A stretch of DNA of 64,000 nucleotides from Buxus sempervirens. Taxonomy: Eukaryota; Streptophyta; Magnoliopsida; Buxales; Buxaceae. Under the pieces are notes generated by a model that had not been told where the DNA came from, made no database searches, and saw nothing but the letters and a program-made list of their open reading frames with translations. The stretch spans positions 8,432,001-8,496,000 of the forward strand of contig OX387193.1 in assembly GCA_947561395.2 (NCBI GenBank). The letters run 5' to 3'. A program made the translations under genes and the position numbers. Positions 36,272-46,913 of the stretch are shown here, piece by piece; position 1 is the stretch's first letter, and every line of letters begins with the position of its first letter.

Positions 36272-37580
36272 CTATGAATGACATCTGATTAAAGAAAGCC
36301 TCTCTCTTTTTTTGCAGCTTTGAATTGCTCCATCATACATTTCATCCGGACTGTACTTGAATTTGAACCCCAAGTCCAAAAGCTTCTTTGATGAGTAGCT
36401 ACATGGTCCATTTTCTTTAATATCTCCTAATGACCTGTGAAATAGAAATGCCACTATTACCATTCAGCAATGAAATTTCACACAGAGAATGAGCAAATTA
36501 AAAAAAAAGGAGAACTTACTTCGGAGTTGCCAGTTGGACTTCTAGGTATCTAGAAGAAAGAAATTCTACCATCTCATCAATTTTGATATGCTGAGATGAA
36601 CAAATATACCACCCTTTCGCATTAGGACAATCAAGAACGAAAATATGAGCTGAGACAAGATCATCTACGTGCACCATGTGTGTGCAAAGCTGTATAACCA
36701 TTTACCAGCTCTGTACATCAAAAACAAGGCATCAAGACAAAAAGGAAAAAAAAACAATTAAAGCCTCCAAATATATCATAATTTGCAAAACAAATAGGTG
36801 TTTCTTTATGTGGAGATCGATATATGAGAATTAATTCGACCAGATATCATAGCCAAGGCCACAGACACTGAGCCAAGAAGGTTGGGAGTAATGAAAGGAC
36901 TGAGGACACAGGAAGGAAGCACTGTCACAAGATCCAATCCATGTTGCTCCGCGAATTCCAGAGTTGCCTTTTCTACCAAAGTTTTTGGGATGGCATATGA
37001 AGAGAGTTGAATCTTAAGACTTCCATAGGAGTCTATATCAGCCCATGAGTTCTCATCTACTATGTCAAGACCCTCTCTAGACATTACTGCAGCCGCAGCG
37101 GAAGTTAAAACAACCTGTTCAACCGTCGAAATCACACATGCCTTCAGTATGCCTAGAGTTCCCTCTACTGTCCTTCTGGTTATTACTTCTTCAGGCTCAT
37201 TTATTTCAATGTCCATGGGGTGAGCAACATGAAAGACTCCTACACATCCAGCGATGGCAGCATTGAAACTGTATGGCTTGTTGAGATCTGCATTAAAAAT
37301 CTTGAGATTCTCTGATGCACCCGGAAGGTTTGTAAGACAGCCAGTATTGTCTTCCTCACACTCTGTTCATTTTTGGAAGGAAAAATTAATTAAGGTTCAT
37401 CAGTTCTCCATTATACGTGTAAATTTCTGTTCACCAAACTAGTGATGGTTAAGAGGAAGACATCTCTTACCTCGGATTGTTGCCCGAATAGAGTAATCTT
37501 GTTGCAGGAGCTTCATGATCAACCATGATGCAATATACCCAGTTCCACCTGTTACACATACAATACCTTTCTACTTCCAT
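36272..37580 (-). pseudogene. SDR copy F (subtype 1b), several frameshifts
   Basis: Exons 37471-37580, 36841-37362, 36520-36710 and 36272-36434. Exon 2 is open and starts ECEEDNTGCLTNL as in 1b; it holds the active-site Ser region VLTSAAAAV and YAIPK (Tyr and Lys kept). Exon 1 has lost 2 bp right after the start codon, exon 3 has lost 4 bp at its start plus 1 bp before HMVHVDD, and exon 4 gained 4 bp in an AAAAAAAGAGAGA run, so the tail reads RERLSLIRCHS instead of the usual GFL. Splice borders remain GT-AG. Not a working enzyme gene. Confidence 0.87.
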
Positions 37581-38001
37581 CCGTTTTGTGTGTGCGTATG
37601 TGTGTGCGTGCATATGATGATTGATTAAGGTAGTACCACCTTAAATATGATATTGGATGACAAACAGTAGCTACCTTCAGCCTTCTCTCTATGCTGCCAT
37701 GTCTTCAGCTAGCTTATATGGTCCAAAAAAAGGCATCTCAACTGCAAATATAAAGCTCATGATGATCTGGACCAAAAGACAAACAGTAACCAAATTTCAT
37801 GCTTCATTGGTTCGGTTGCACATGAACGAACTCAAGTTTTCTTCATTTGTTTTATTTATAATTTTTGTCTTTCCCACAAAGCAAACTCCAGCCTTTAACG
37901 ACATCAGATAGAGAGATACGCAAAACAAATAACAAGACAAATACACAAACAGGTATTGGAATTTTCAAAGAAAGAGAAACAATCAAAAGAAGAAGCAATT
38001 A

Positions 38002-38335
38002 GTGTTTACTGTTTTGGTGACACGCTGTGACGATGCATTTCGGAGGATAAAAATTGCTTAATTACATCGTTGGCGATTTTTGACGATTTTTCGACCAAAC
38101 AGGGCAGCGTGCCGAGCGAAACAGAATCAAACAGGCAAAACGCGCGAAACAGAGAAGGGAAATGTAAATTTGTTTAATTTTTATTGACGAAATGGGGTGG
38201 CGTGCCGACGAAATTTTCCCAAAATCCAAAAAAAAAAAATCAAATTTTGCCCTTTTTAATTTTTCTACCGTTTCGACGGCGTACCGCCGAATTTCTATTA
38301 TGGCCGTCCATCAGCACCGAAACGGTAAACCTCGG
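38002..38335. mobile_element. 334-bp MITE, MULE-like, GC-palindrome family (copy 1)
   Basis: Ends GTGTTTACTGTTTTGGTG and the complement CACCGAAACGGTAAACCTC; 9-bp duplication AAGCAATTA/AAACAATTA (37993-38001 and 38336-38344). The partner spacer near 17970 is empty. The interior repeats GGCGTGCCGACGAAA-like words. Related to 43966-44295. Confidence 0.75.
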
Positions 38336-38344
38336 AAACAATTA

Positions 38345-39843
38345 AATGATTTGCGATTCTTGGGTTCAGCTATGAGAACCGAACCCAAACCCCTTCATTT
38401 TTTTTTAATAATTTATTTGCAAGTATCTATCCAATATTTATGCAACATCATTGGTGATACAGTTAGCTCATAGTTCACCCAAAAAAAAAGATACAATTAG
38501 CTCACAGGATGATACATCAAGCTTATGAATTTAAACCAAAATACCTTTTATAAAAATCTGCAACTTGGTTTGGGTGCTTAGAGATTTCTCCACTGCGTGC
38601 AGATGGTAGCTGGTGGAAGGTGGACAGTGATGGTGATAGGAGGAGGTCAATAGCAACAGCAAACCACCGGAGAAAAATGAAAACGATGGCCGGCGTTAGC
38701 AGTCGCCGGCGAGCCTAAGATTCAGGCGAAATGGGGGTTTCTACTGAAAACCCCGAACAGAACCGAATGTGTGTACAATGGTCACCGGCGATGGGAACCA
38801 GTGGAAATTGATCGGAAGAGGGCGTGATAGCCGAAGGAAGCCGAGGTCGACGATTGCAGTGAGTCCGCCGGAGACGAGAGAGAGTTGAGAGGAAGGCCCC
38901 AAGTATACCCCAATCCCCCTTCTTAGTTTTCGATTTTTCCTCTTGAAGACCCCCCAAATCTGGTGATAGCCTAAGAGAGCTAGAGAATGGGAGCGGAGCC
39001 AGAGAGTTGGTGCCGGAGAGAGAACCGAGAGAGAGAGACCGCAGAGACAGAGAGAGAGCTGGCGAGAGCCCCATATTTCTTTGGACTATTAGCAGATATC
39101 GCCGCTAAAAATTACGATTCCTTCCTCACCTTTTCCTTTCCGTCTCTCTTTCTTCCCGTGACGGCCTGCGAATAATTTAAGCGAATGCCTCGAGCTCAAC
39201 GCAACATTCTCATCTTTCAGAAACCCTCCATTAGGAAACCTATCCAAATCTCCGACAAATTATTCAGAAACATATGCAGCCATCTAACATTCACTGCAAA
39301 CCTAGCGTTTTCTGAACCAGAGGCCGGGTACCAACGAACGATCATGAGATGGAAGATCAGGAAGGATGATGAAGAAACTGTGACCGTTTGAAAGGATCTT
39401 ACGCTGCATTCGAAGAAGAATCTCTTTGGATTTTGCATTCATATCGATCTCTTTCTAATGATCTTAGGTTGAGTTTTCCAGATATTGCGATCAGATCCCA
39501 TAGGGACTGAAGAAGCCTATCCGCCACTGCCCCCGCTCCGTATCGCAGGTATCATAAAAAAATTCAGAGCCCTAATCATAAAAAATAAAAAATAAAAAAT
39601 CTCAGAGAGATGGTCGTGTCATTGTAGATCGTTCTTAAGATCATATCCTTGAGAGTTAGGAACCTCTTCATTTAGAACATCACAGAAGAAAACACCTATC
39701 GACTGGAGAAATCATCACAGATCGAAAAATAGAGTATGAGAATGATAGAACAGACTCTACCGTATTTTATGACCTTAAGTCGCATTACATTTGATAACCT
39801 AAGTACATGGAAATCATAAGACCATATTTTCCAGGAAGGCAAA
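38345..39843. other. Duplicated spacer between copies F and H
   Basis: Homologous to 18000-18100 plus 18788-20460. No gene recognised; a short plus-strand frame (39185-39391) is kept in the partner as well but matches no family I know. Confidence 0.45.
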
Positions 39844-41398
39844 CTAGAGAAAACCCTTTTCTTTGCAACATTGAATTGCTCCATCATACATCTCCTCCAT
39901 ACCATACTTGAACTTGAATCCCAGGCCTAAGAGCTTCTTTGAGGAGCAATGTATTGGTTTTTCTTCTTCCACATCTCTTAAACAGCTAGACAAAAAATAG
40001 TAAGAAAAGAAAAGAAAGCAAGTATTAATTGGTTACTACCAACCAGATAGAAGAAATGGTATGGAAATATTAAACTCTGAAGATAACAGGGGATTTACTC
40101 TTCTGCAATCTGAAGTTCTGGATATTTAGTGTACAAGAATCTAGCCGATTCATGAACCGTTTCATCGGTCGATGAGCAAATATATCTCCCTTTTGCCATT
40201 GGACATTCAAAAAGAAAAATATGAGCATCAACAACATCATCTATATGCACTAGTTGCATCTTCCTGCTGGCTTCGAACAGCTCTACATTACCTGAGTAGC
40301 AATTAAACTTGGTAAGAAATAGAGTCTGTCAAAAGGGATTAAGGATATGGTATTAAAATTTGTGTAATAATCATATTAGATAGTTCAGATAATTTGATCT
40401 GGCCTTCAAAGTTAGTAGATGTAGAATAAATTAAAATAGAAGATACCCCAGACCAGGGGCAGAGCAATTGAAAAACTGGCTGGAAGGTTGGGACCAAGGA
40501 AAGGTCCAGCTATCAAAGAAGGAAGTACTGTGACCAGATCCAGTCCATGCTCATCTGCAAATTGTAAAGCTGCCTTTTCAGTAAGTGTCTTTGTTACAGC
40601 ATATGATATCCCAATAGCATTCATGGATCTACAGAATTCGACATCAGTCCACATGTTCTCATCAATTTCCTTGATTTCTTTGCCATGGCTGTTAAAAATA
40701 GATGCAGCAGCAGCTGAAGAAGTGTGAACAACTCTCTTCACTGTTTTAGAAGTCAAGCATGCTTTAAGAATGCCCATTGTTCCCTCCACTGATGTTTTGA
40801 TCTTTCTGTCCAGAGGAATCTTGTCTTCCAAGTCTATAGGATGAGCTAAATGAAACACGCCGATGCATCCATCGATGACGGCCTCAAAGCTTTCTGGCTT
40901 GTCGAGATCGGCTTCAAATATTTGGAGCTTTTCTGATGCACCAGGAAGTATTTTGAGGTGTTCTACATCTTCCTTGAATCCTAGTTAGCAGATGGATTAA
41001 AACTTCGGTCAACGCTTTACGTTTCAGATTTAAATATACATGGATCACGCTAAAATATATAATATCTTGTTTGATTGATAGTCCTAATTTTAGGAAGATC
41101 AAATCTCAAGCAAAACATACAAATACCAGAAAGATCAAATAATTAAAATTTGTTGAGCATGCAAACAAGCTTAAAAAACATGAAATAGACTATTAAGCAC
41201 AGTATTTCAGTCATCCTGATCTATAACTTAGCTGTAATCTTTATAATTTGCAGTTGAAGAACAAAATTTTGGATTACTTGGATCAGATTGGATAGTGGTG
41301 CGAACAGAGTAGCCACGTTGAAGGAGCTTCATGATCAGCCAAGATGCTACATATCCCGCTCCGCCTGTCACGCACACAGTACCTCGCTCTCCTTCCAT
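39844..41398 (-). CDS. SDR copy H (type 2), vestitone reductase/DFR-like, intact
   Basis: Exons 41278-41398, 40447-40980, 40099-40291 and 39844-39985 join to 990 bp, 329 residues plus stop, all with GT-AG borders. Motifs in order: [14 protein letters not shown] (cofactor loop), [36 protein letters not shown], active-site Ser in [24 protein letters not shown] (YxxxK), [44 protein letters not shown] and CCKEKGFL. By family it is a soluble NADPH-dependent reductase; type 2 differs from type 1 by a [15 protein letters not shown] segment after the active-site Ser, so a different substrate is possible. A TATA box stands about 60 bp before the ATG. The only intact type-2 gene here. Confidence 0.87.
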
Positions 41399-41457
41399 TC
41401 GGATCTTCAGTTCTTGATGTTTCTTAGAGATGAAATTTCCAGGAGGGACTCTAATTC

Positions 41458-41464
41458 TTTATAT
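41458..41464 (-). promoter_or_regulatory. TATA box of SDR copy H
   Basis: The minus strand reads ATCAATATAAAGAATTAG about 60 bp before the start codon; the same sequence precedes copies G and I. Confidence 0.55.
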
Positions 41465-43411
41465 TGATGCTAGATATGAATTTAAGATTCATGCCATTCC
41501 TCTTTGACCTGTTGCACCCCCCTCTCTCTCTCTCTCTCTCTCTCCCCCTCTCTAAAGTCTCAAGGAAAAACAATAGTCTAAATGCTTTTTTGTGGCGAAG
41601 GCAATTAGATGTTGACCAACAAAAGATAATTGTATTTTTTCAAGTCATCTCTTATTGTGGAATTTAGACAAACCTTTGTCACTTCTCCCTTAGCCCATCA
41701 AGCTTCATGTTTTTACACTTTTTACTCTAAATGGCCTTGTTGTTTGAGGGAGTCACAGGCCTGTATATATAGACCTTCACTTTTTTCTTTCTAAGTAATG
41801 TAGGATCCGAGATCTCATAACTGTACTGCTCATAGGCTAGGTTTTAGAACACTGATGTGCACAGTAATCTTCCTTTCCAGCATCTTCTTAGAAGAAAAGT
41901 CCGGTCATTTAACATCGATATCTCCTCACAACTGTAAAACTTAAAATCTTTCCCCCGCTTATACGAGGATGCAATTGATTTTTTAGTGATGTTGTTATTG
42001 TGTGGTTTATGTTTATTGGATAGTTGTTTCACTGGTTTTGAATTGTGAATAAATATCTCTTAGGTGGGTTGGGTTAGAAGAGATCTTAAAAAATGGGAGA
42101 ACAATTAAACTAAAAACAGTCAAGTTTCAATCCACACCAAAATGATGCCTTTGTCATTATTTATATGAAAAGAGGAAAGGTTGAGTAGCAACAACTATTG
42201 TTAGTATAATGTTCCAAACTTCTATTACACAAAAATAATAATCGGGTCATTTCAAGTTGAGGGGTCAAACCCTAACCCAACCCGTTTACAACTGGGTTGA
42301 GAATTCATGACCCGAACCGAACCCGCAGGTTGAAACAGTCAACCCAAACCCGCCTAAGACCGGGCGGGTTGGCGGATCACAATTGCCACCTCTAATACAT
42401 ATGTGGTTTTTTTTTTTTAACAATTTTTCTTTAGCTTGTTCGGGATTTCCAAGAGTGTAACTTGTTTGGATTTAATTCCAACAACATTGACTAATCGGTG
42501 AGAATTCCTCTACCGTTTGTCAATAAATTTGCCGACTGGTCTATAACTATTATAAAGCCAACCCTGCTTTTCTTGTTGACATTCACTTCCCAAAAATCCT
42601 TCCAGTTCTATTTAATTTTACTCTTTGTCACCGCCACATGTCATAACTGACTATTCATAGCCTCTCTGCTTATAACACTTTTGGCATACGATCGCGTGTC
42701 ATAACTAACTGTCCATAGCCTCTTTGTTTCTAATTCTTTTGCTATGTCACATCCATTCTCCTAATCTTTTATAATATAAACTTGTAATGTCTCTTATGAT
42801 GTAAGATATCATCAAGTTGGTGTACCCATTTCTCCAGTACCCACCTCATGTGTTTGCCAATGGCAAAACAATGATCTAGAAAACTAATCACCAGCATTTT
42901 GATGTATTTTCGAGTTTCCAATTTGCACCACCTGTCCTTTAAGATAGCATTCAAAATTGGAAAGCTTCGAATTACAAAAGATACAGTAGTTGATGTCCTC
43001 TGCATTTTTCTCTAGTGTTGGTTTTTGGTATTTGAGAGAGGTACTATCACGTGGAGCATCTAATCGTTACTAATTTTTCAACAACAAAAAACTTTCTTAT
43101 ATTTACAACAAGCAAAAATACTTGTCCGTTTGATGTTCAATGCGGTAAAATCTCTTTCAAAGTGCAGGAACCAATGCAGGAGAAAAGTTCCGAGGCCGCA
43201 AATAGAAAGATAACGGGATCATATGTTTTATTGGTGGATGCCTGGATGGATTACTCTTATTAGGCTTTCAGCCTAGCTTGAAGATTTTAAAGTGGGTCGG
43301 ACCCAAACCCATAATTTAATCTGATTTACACATATGGGTCCTTAGTAAGAGGTAAAAGCCAGCCGACAATGAACACATTTCCGAATAGAACTATCTCGAG
43401 ATCCTTCTACA
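41465..43411. other. Spacer between copy H and the MLF 5' duplicate
   Basis: A CT microsatellite lies at about 41517-41548. Near 42245-42400 there is a decayed hAT-like end (ACCCGAACCGAACCC, ending ..GCCACCTCTA). The remaining sequence matches about 51010-52320 upstream of MLF. Minus-strand frames such as 42769-43005 are also in the partner but resemble nothing known. Confidence 0.5.
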
Positions 43412-43953
43412 TAGGGTTGCTTATCGAGCTGGCCCTGGCCCGATATGGGAACGTTTAGCCCGTGCCTGGCGAGCCATGGGCTGGGCATGGACGGACCGTG
43501 CCATGCCTAGCCCGTAACCCAATATCCTAGGTAGGGCCTAAACCGTGGCACGGCTAAGGTTGGGTTGTGCTGTGGCACACGGGCCGCCCAAGTGCTACAT
43601 AATAAATTTATTAAAAAAATCGGAAAAAAATAAATGAAAAACACAAAAATTCTAAAAAAAATACATTTACTATTTACACAAATTTCTTACACATATTGGA
43701 ATATAATTTTCTCCAAAATTATTAAAAAAAAAACCCTCAAATGTTAAAAAAAACCTCATTTTGTTAATGCAAGCCCGTTGGCCAGCACAGTAAGACACGC
43801 TTAAAGTGTGCCGTACTACCCGCGTGCTTGGTAGTTGGTACCCTAGACACAACATGGCCCGCAAATAGATGCTGGGCCGTGTCGGTCTCGAACACGCTTG
43901 AAGCATTTTGGGGGATGCCGTGTCCGTGTTGGTCCGGCCGATAAGCATCCCTA
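43412..43953. mobile_element. hAT-like non-autonomous element, about 540 bp
   Basis: Ends TAGGGTTGCTTATCGAGC and the complement of TAGGGATGCTTATCGGCC. GC-rich flanks (CCCGTGCC, GGGCCG words) surround an AT-rich middle. It is absent from the right tandem unit near 52365. An 8-bp duplication could not be confirmed, probably because a second MITE inserted 12 bp further on. Confidence 0.6.
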
Positions 43954-43965
43954 TTACGTAACAAG

Positions 43966-44295
43966 CAAGGTTTTAAGTTTCGGTGGCCCTGGGCGTGTCG
44001 CCCAGGGCACCGAACGGCATTTCGGCGGCACGCCGGCGGCGTGCCGCCGAAACGCGGGAAAAATTTTAATGGCAAAAAAAAATAAAAAATTATGTTTTTT
44101 TAGATTTCGACGAAATTTCGACGGCACACCGCTCCGTTTTGCCGGCACGCCGTCCGTTTCGCTAAAAAAATTTTTAAAAAAATTACATTTTTCGCCCGTT
44201 TCGGTCGGCACGCCGACCGTTTCGCTCGAAATTTCGGTCCGTTTCGCCAACGACACAAATTAACGATTTCCCCAAGCGAAATAGTAAACCTTGGG
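43966..44295. mobile_element. 330-bp MITE, MULE-like, GC-palindrome family (copy 2)
   Basis: Ends CAAGGTTTTAAGTTTCGG and the complement of CAAGGTTTACTATTTCGC (the second end read just inside the duplication). 9-bp duplication CGTAACAAG/ACTAACAAG (43957-43965 and 44296-44304, two differences). It holds a 15-bp-arm perfect palindrome at 44020-44052 (arms CGGCGGCACGCC) and further CGGCACGCCG words. Inserted just upstream of the duplicated MLF TATA region; the right unit near 52372 is empty. Confidence 0.75.
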
Positions 44296-44797
44296 ACTAA
44301 CAAGTGCGTATATTTTTTTTCAATTTACGCCTTCTTGTTCCGATTTATATTTTTTCTCATTAAGCGCAATCACGCTTAGACCAGGAGCATCTTTCTGCAG
44401 CAGCCAGGGTTTCTTTCCACGTTTTTGTGCCTTGTGATCTCGATCTTAGAAAGGTAAGTTTTCTTCACTTCTCCCGAATTTAATTTGTGAAGCTTAGCTT
44501 CTTTTCCTTTGATTCTTTTTGTTTTGATCATTGCGGCGTTTCTTGAGATTTCACGTTCTTGGAGTTGCGAATTTCGAGCAAAATTTGTAATGGCTAGTTA
44601 TGGTCACTGATCCTTGTTTTTTAATTGTTGTTGGTGCCCGACCGGTTTCGTCGTGCTATCAACGCACAAGAAAACGTTCATTGCCGAGTATTCATTCGGT
44701 TTCTTGATCGATTTAGATTCATCTTGTGCATTTTATGCTTTCTCGAGAAATTTCGGGTTGTTTATGAAGATTCAGTTAGTAGTTTCATTTTCCTTTT
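44296..44797 (+). pseudogene. Orphan MLF promoter, 5'UTR exon and part of 5'UTR intron
   Basis: Matches 52370-52858 upstream of the MLF coding region: CTTCTTGTTCCGATTTATATT, the GCAGCAGC(C/T)AGGGTTTCT leader, the donor AGAAAG/GTAAG (44453/44454) and about 340 bp of intron. The TATA box is altered (GTATATTTT against GTATAAATA) and a MITE abuts it. No coding exon follows; SDR copy I lies downstream in the opposite direction. Confidence 0.85.
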
Positions 44798-45706
44798 TCA
44801 TTGTAGATCATTGTTGAGATCATATCCTTAAGATTTAGGAACCTCTTCATTAGAATGCAATCATTTCATTTAGAAGATCACAGAAGAAAACACCTATCGA
44901 TTGGAGAAATCATCACAGATCGAAAAATAGAGTATGAGAATTGTAGAACATTAAATCTTTAACTTTCAAAGAGGCCATAAATATTTACAGTAATACTAGT
45001 AAGATTTGCATAAGTAGGATTATGACCATAAGACACATTACATTTGATAATCTAAGTACATGTAATCATAAGACCATATTTCCCAGGAAGGAAAACTAGA
45101 GAAAACCCTTTTCTTTGCAACATTGAATTTCTCCATCATACATCTCCTCCATACCATACTTGAACTTGAATCCCAGGCCTAAGATCTTCTTTGAGGACAA
45201 ATGCATTGGCTTTTCTTCTTCCACATCTCTTAAACAACTAGACAAAAATAGTAACACAAGAAAAGAAAAAAAATTATTGGTTACTACTTACTACCAACCA
45301 GATAGAAGAAATGGTATGGAAATATTAAACAATGAAGAGAACAGGGGATTTACTCTTTTGCAATCTGAAGTTCTGGGTATTTCGTGGACAAGAACCTAGC
45401 CAACTCATGAATCGTTGTATCAGTTGATGAGCAAATTTATCTCCCTTTTGCCATTGGACATTCAAAAAGAAAAATATGAGCATCAACAACATCATCTATA
45501 TGCACTAGATATGTCTTGCTGGTGGCTTTGCACATCTCTACATTACCTGAGTAGCAATTAAACTTAATAAGAAATAGAGTCTGTCAAAAGAGATAAAAAA
45601 ATGTGATATTATAATCATCATATTAGATAGTTCAGATAATTTGATCAGGCCTTCAAAGGTGACAATATGCTAATTTGTCAGTAGGTCCTAACCAACATAT
45701 GATCTT

Positions 45707-45813
45707 TTTTTTTGATAGGTAAATAAGGTATATTATAAGTAAACTAGGAAGTTGGATCATAGGTTCACAAATAGTGTACCCATGATACAATGGAGTCAAC
45801 CATACAGCACCCA
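45707..45813 (-). mobile_element. 5'-truncated LINE tail in SDR I intron 2
   Basis: Starts with a poly-T run and GATAGGTAAATAAGG, resembling the 3' end of the LINE at 58245 (T13, GATAGGTAAAATGAG), with a shared AGTGTACC(C/T)ATG word. Flanked by ATATGATCTT duplications (45697-45706 and 45814-45823). Copy H lacks it. Confidence 0.75.
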
Positions 45814-46134
45814 ATATGATCTTGTTTAGGAAATATTAAGTTTAAGCTATAATTTTAATTGATGACACAGCAGATGTAGAATAAAGTACAAGAGAACATA
45901 CCCCAGACCAGAGCCAAAGCCATTGAAAAACTGACTGGAAGGTTGGGACCAAGGAAAGGTCCAACTATCAGAGAAGGAAGTACTGTTACCAGATCCAGTC
46001 CATGCTTACCTGCAAACTCTAAAGCTGCCTTTTCAGTAAGTGTCTTTGTTATAGCATATGCCATCCCAAAAAAATTTATTGATCTACCGAATTCGACATC
46101 AGTCCACATGTTCTCATCAATTTCCTTGATATCT

Positions 46135-46224
46135 TTGCCATGGATGTTAAAAATAGATGCTGTGTCAGCTGAAGAGGTGTTGCCATGGCTGTTAAAAATA
46201 GATGCAGCAGCAGCTGAAGAAGTG
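46135..46224 (-). repeat. 45-bp in-frame tandem duplication in SDR I exon 2
   Basis: Units 46135-46179 and 46180-46224 encode [15 protein letters not shown] and TSSADTASIFNIHGK. Copies G and H have one unit. It doubles the segment that carries the active-site Ser. Confidence 0.92.
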
Positions 46225-46913
46225 TAAACAACTCTCTGCACTGTTTTAGAATTCAAGCATGCTTTAAGAATGCCTTGTATTGCCTCCACTGAGGTTTTGA
46301 TCTTTCTGTCCAGAGGAACCCCGTCATCAAAGTCCATAGGATGAGCTAAGTGAAACACACCAGTGCATCCATTGATGACGGCCTCAAAGCTTTCTGGCTG
46401 ATCGAGATCGGCTTCAAATATTTGTAGCTTTTCTGATGCACCAGGAAGTATTTTGAGGTGGCCTGCATCTTCCTTGAATCCTAGTTATCAGATGGATTAA
46501 AATTTCGGTCAAAGCTTTGCATTTCACATTTACATATACATGGATCATGCTAAAATATTTAATATCTTGTTTGATTGATGGTCCTAATTTTAGGAACATC
46601 AAATCTCAATCAAAACATAAAAATACCAGAAAGATCAAAGAAATAAATTAGCACACTCTGAAATTTGTTGAGCATGCAAACAAGCTTAACAAACATGAAA
46701 CATACTATTAAGCACAGTATCAGTCATCCTGATCTATAGGTTAGCCATAAATCTTTATAATTTTCAGTTGAAAGAACAAAATTTTGAAGTACTTGGGTCA
46801 GATCGGATAGTGGTGCGAACAGAGTAGCCATGTTGAAGGAGCCTCATGATCAGCCAAGAAGCTACATATCCTGCTCCACCTGTCATGCACACAATGCCTC
46901 GCTCTCCTTCCAT

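Larger units (their letters stand above)
39619..44797. repeat. Tandem duplication, left unit (partner 44798-52858)
   Basis: Contains SDR H, its upstream spacer, and the promoter plus 5'UTR of an MLF gene cut off inside its 5'UTR intron. The right unit holds SDR I, the same spacer with more insertions, and the complete 5' region of MLF. At 44797-44799 MLF intron sequence passes directly into the SDR 3' flank (homologous to 39619). Confidence 0.85.
45096..46913 (-). pseudogene. SDR copy I (type 2), nonsense codon in exon 3
   Basis: Exons 46793-46913, 45902-46480, 45354-45546 and 45096-45237. It is the tandem duplicate of H. Codon 270 (45437-45439) is TAA where H has TAT in KGRYICSS, which would remove the last 75 residues. 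Exon 2 is 45 bp longer because of an in-frame tandem duplication next to the active-site Ser. Exon 1 reads [15 protein letters not shown]. YxxxK is kept as YAITK. Intron 2 holds a short LINE tail. Apart from the stop, splice borders and frames are sound, so the loss is probably young. Confidence 0.86.

Noticed and set aside
42769-43005. Minus-strand frame with a partner at 51752-51937
   Set aside because: Similarity follows from the tandem duplication of the spacer; the frame is shortened in the partner and matches no known family.
43764-44263. Several overlapping 100-120 codon frames on both strands
   Set aside because: They come from GC-rich palindromic MITEs, where stop codons are rare by composition.
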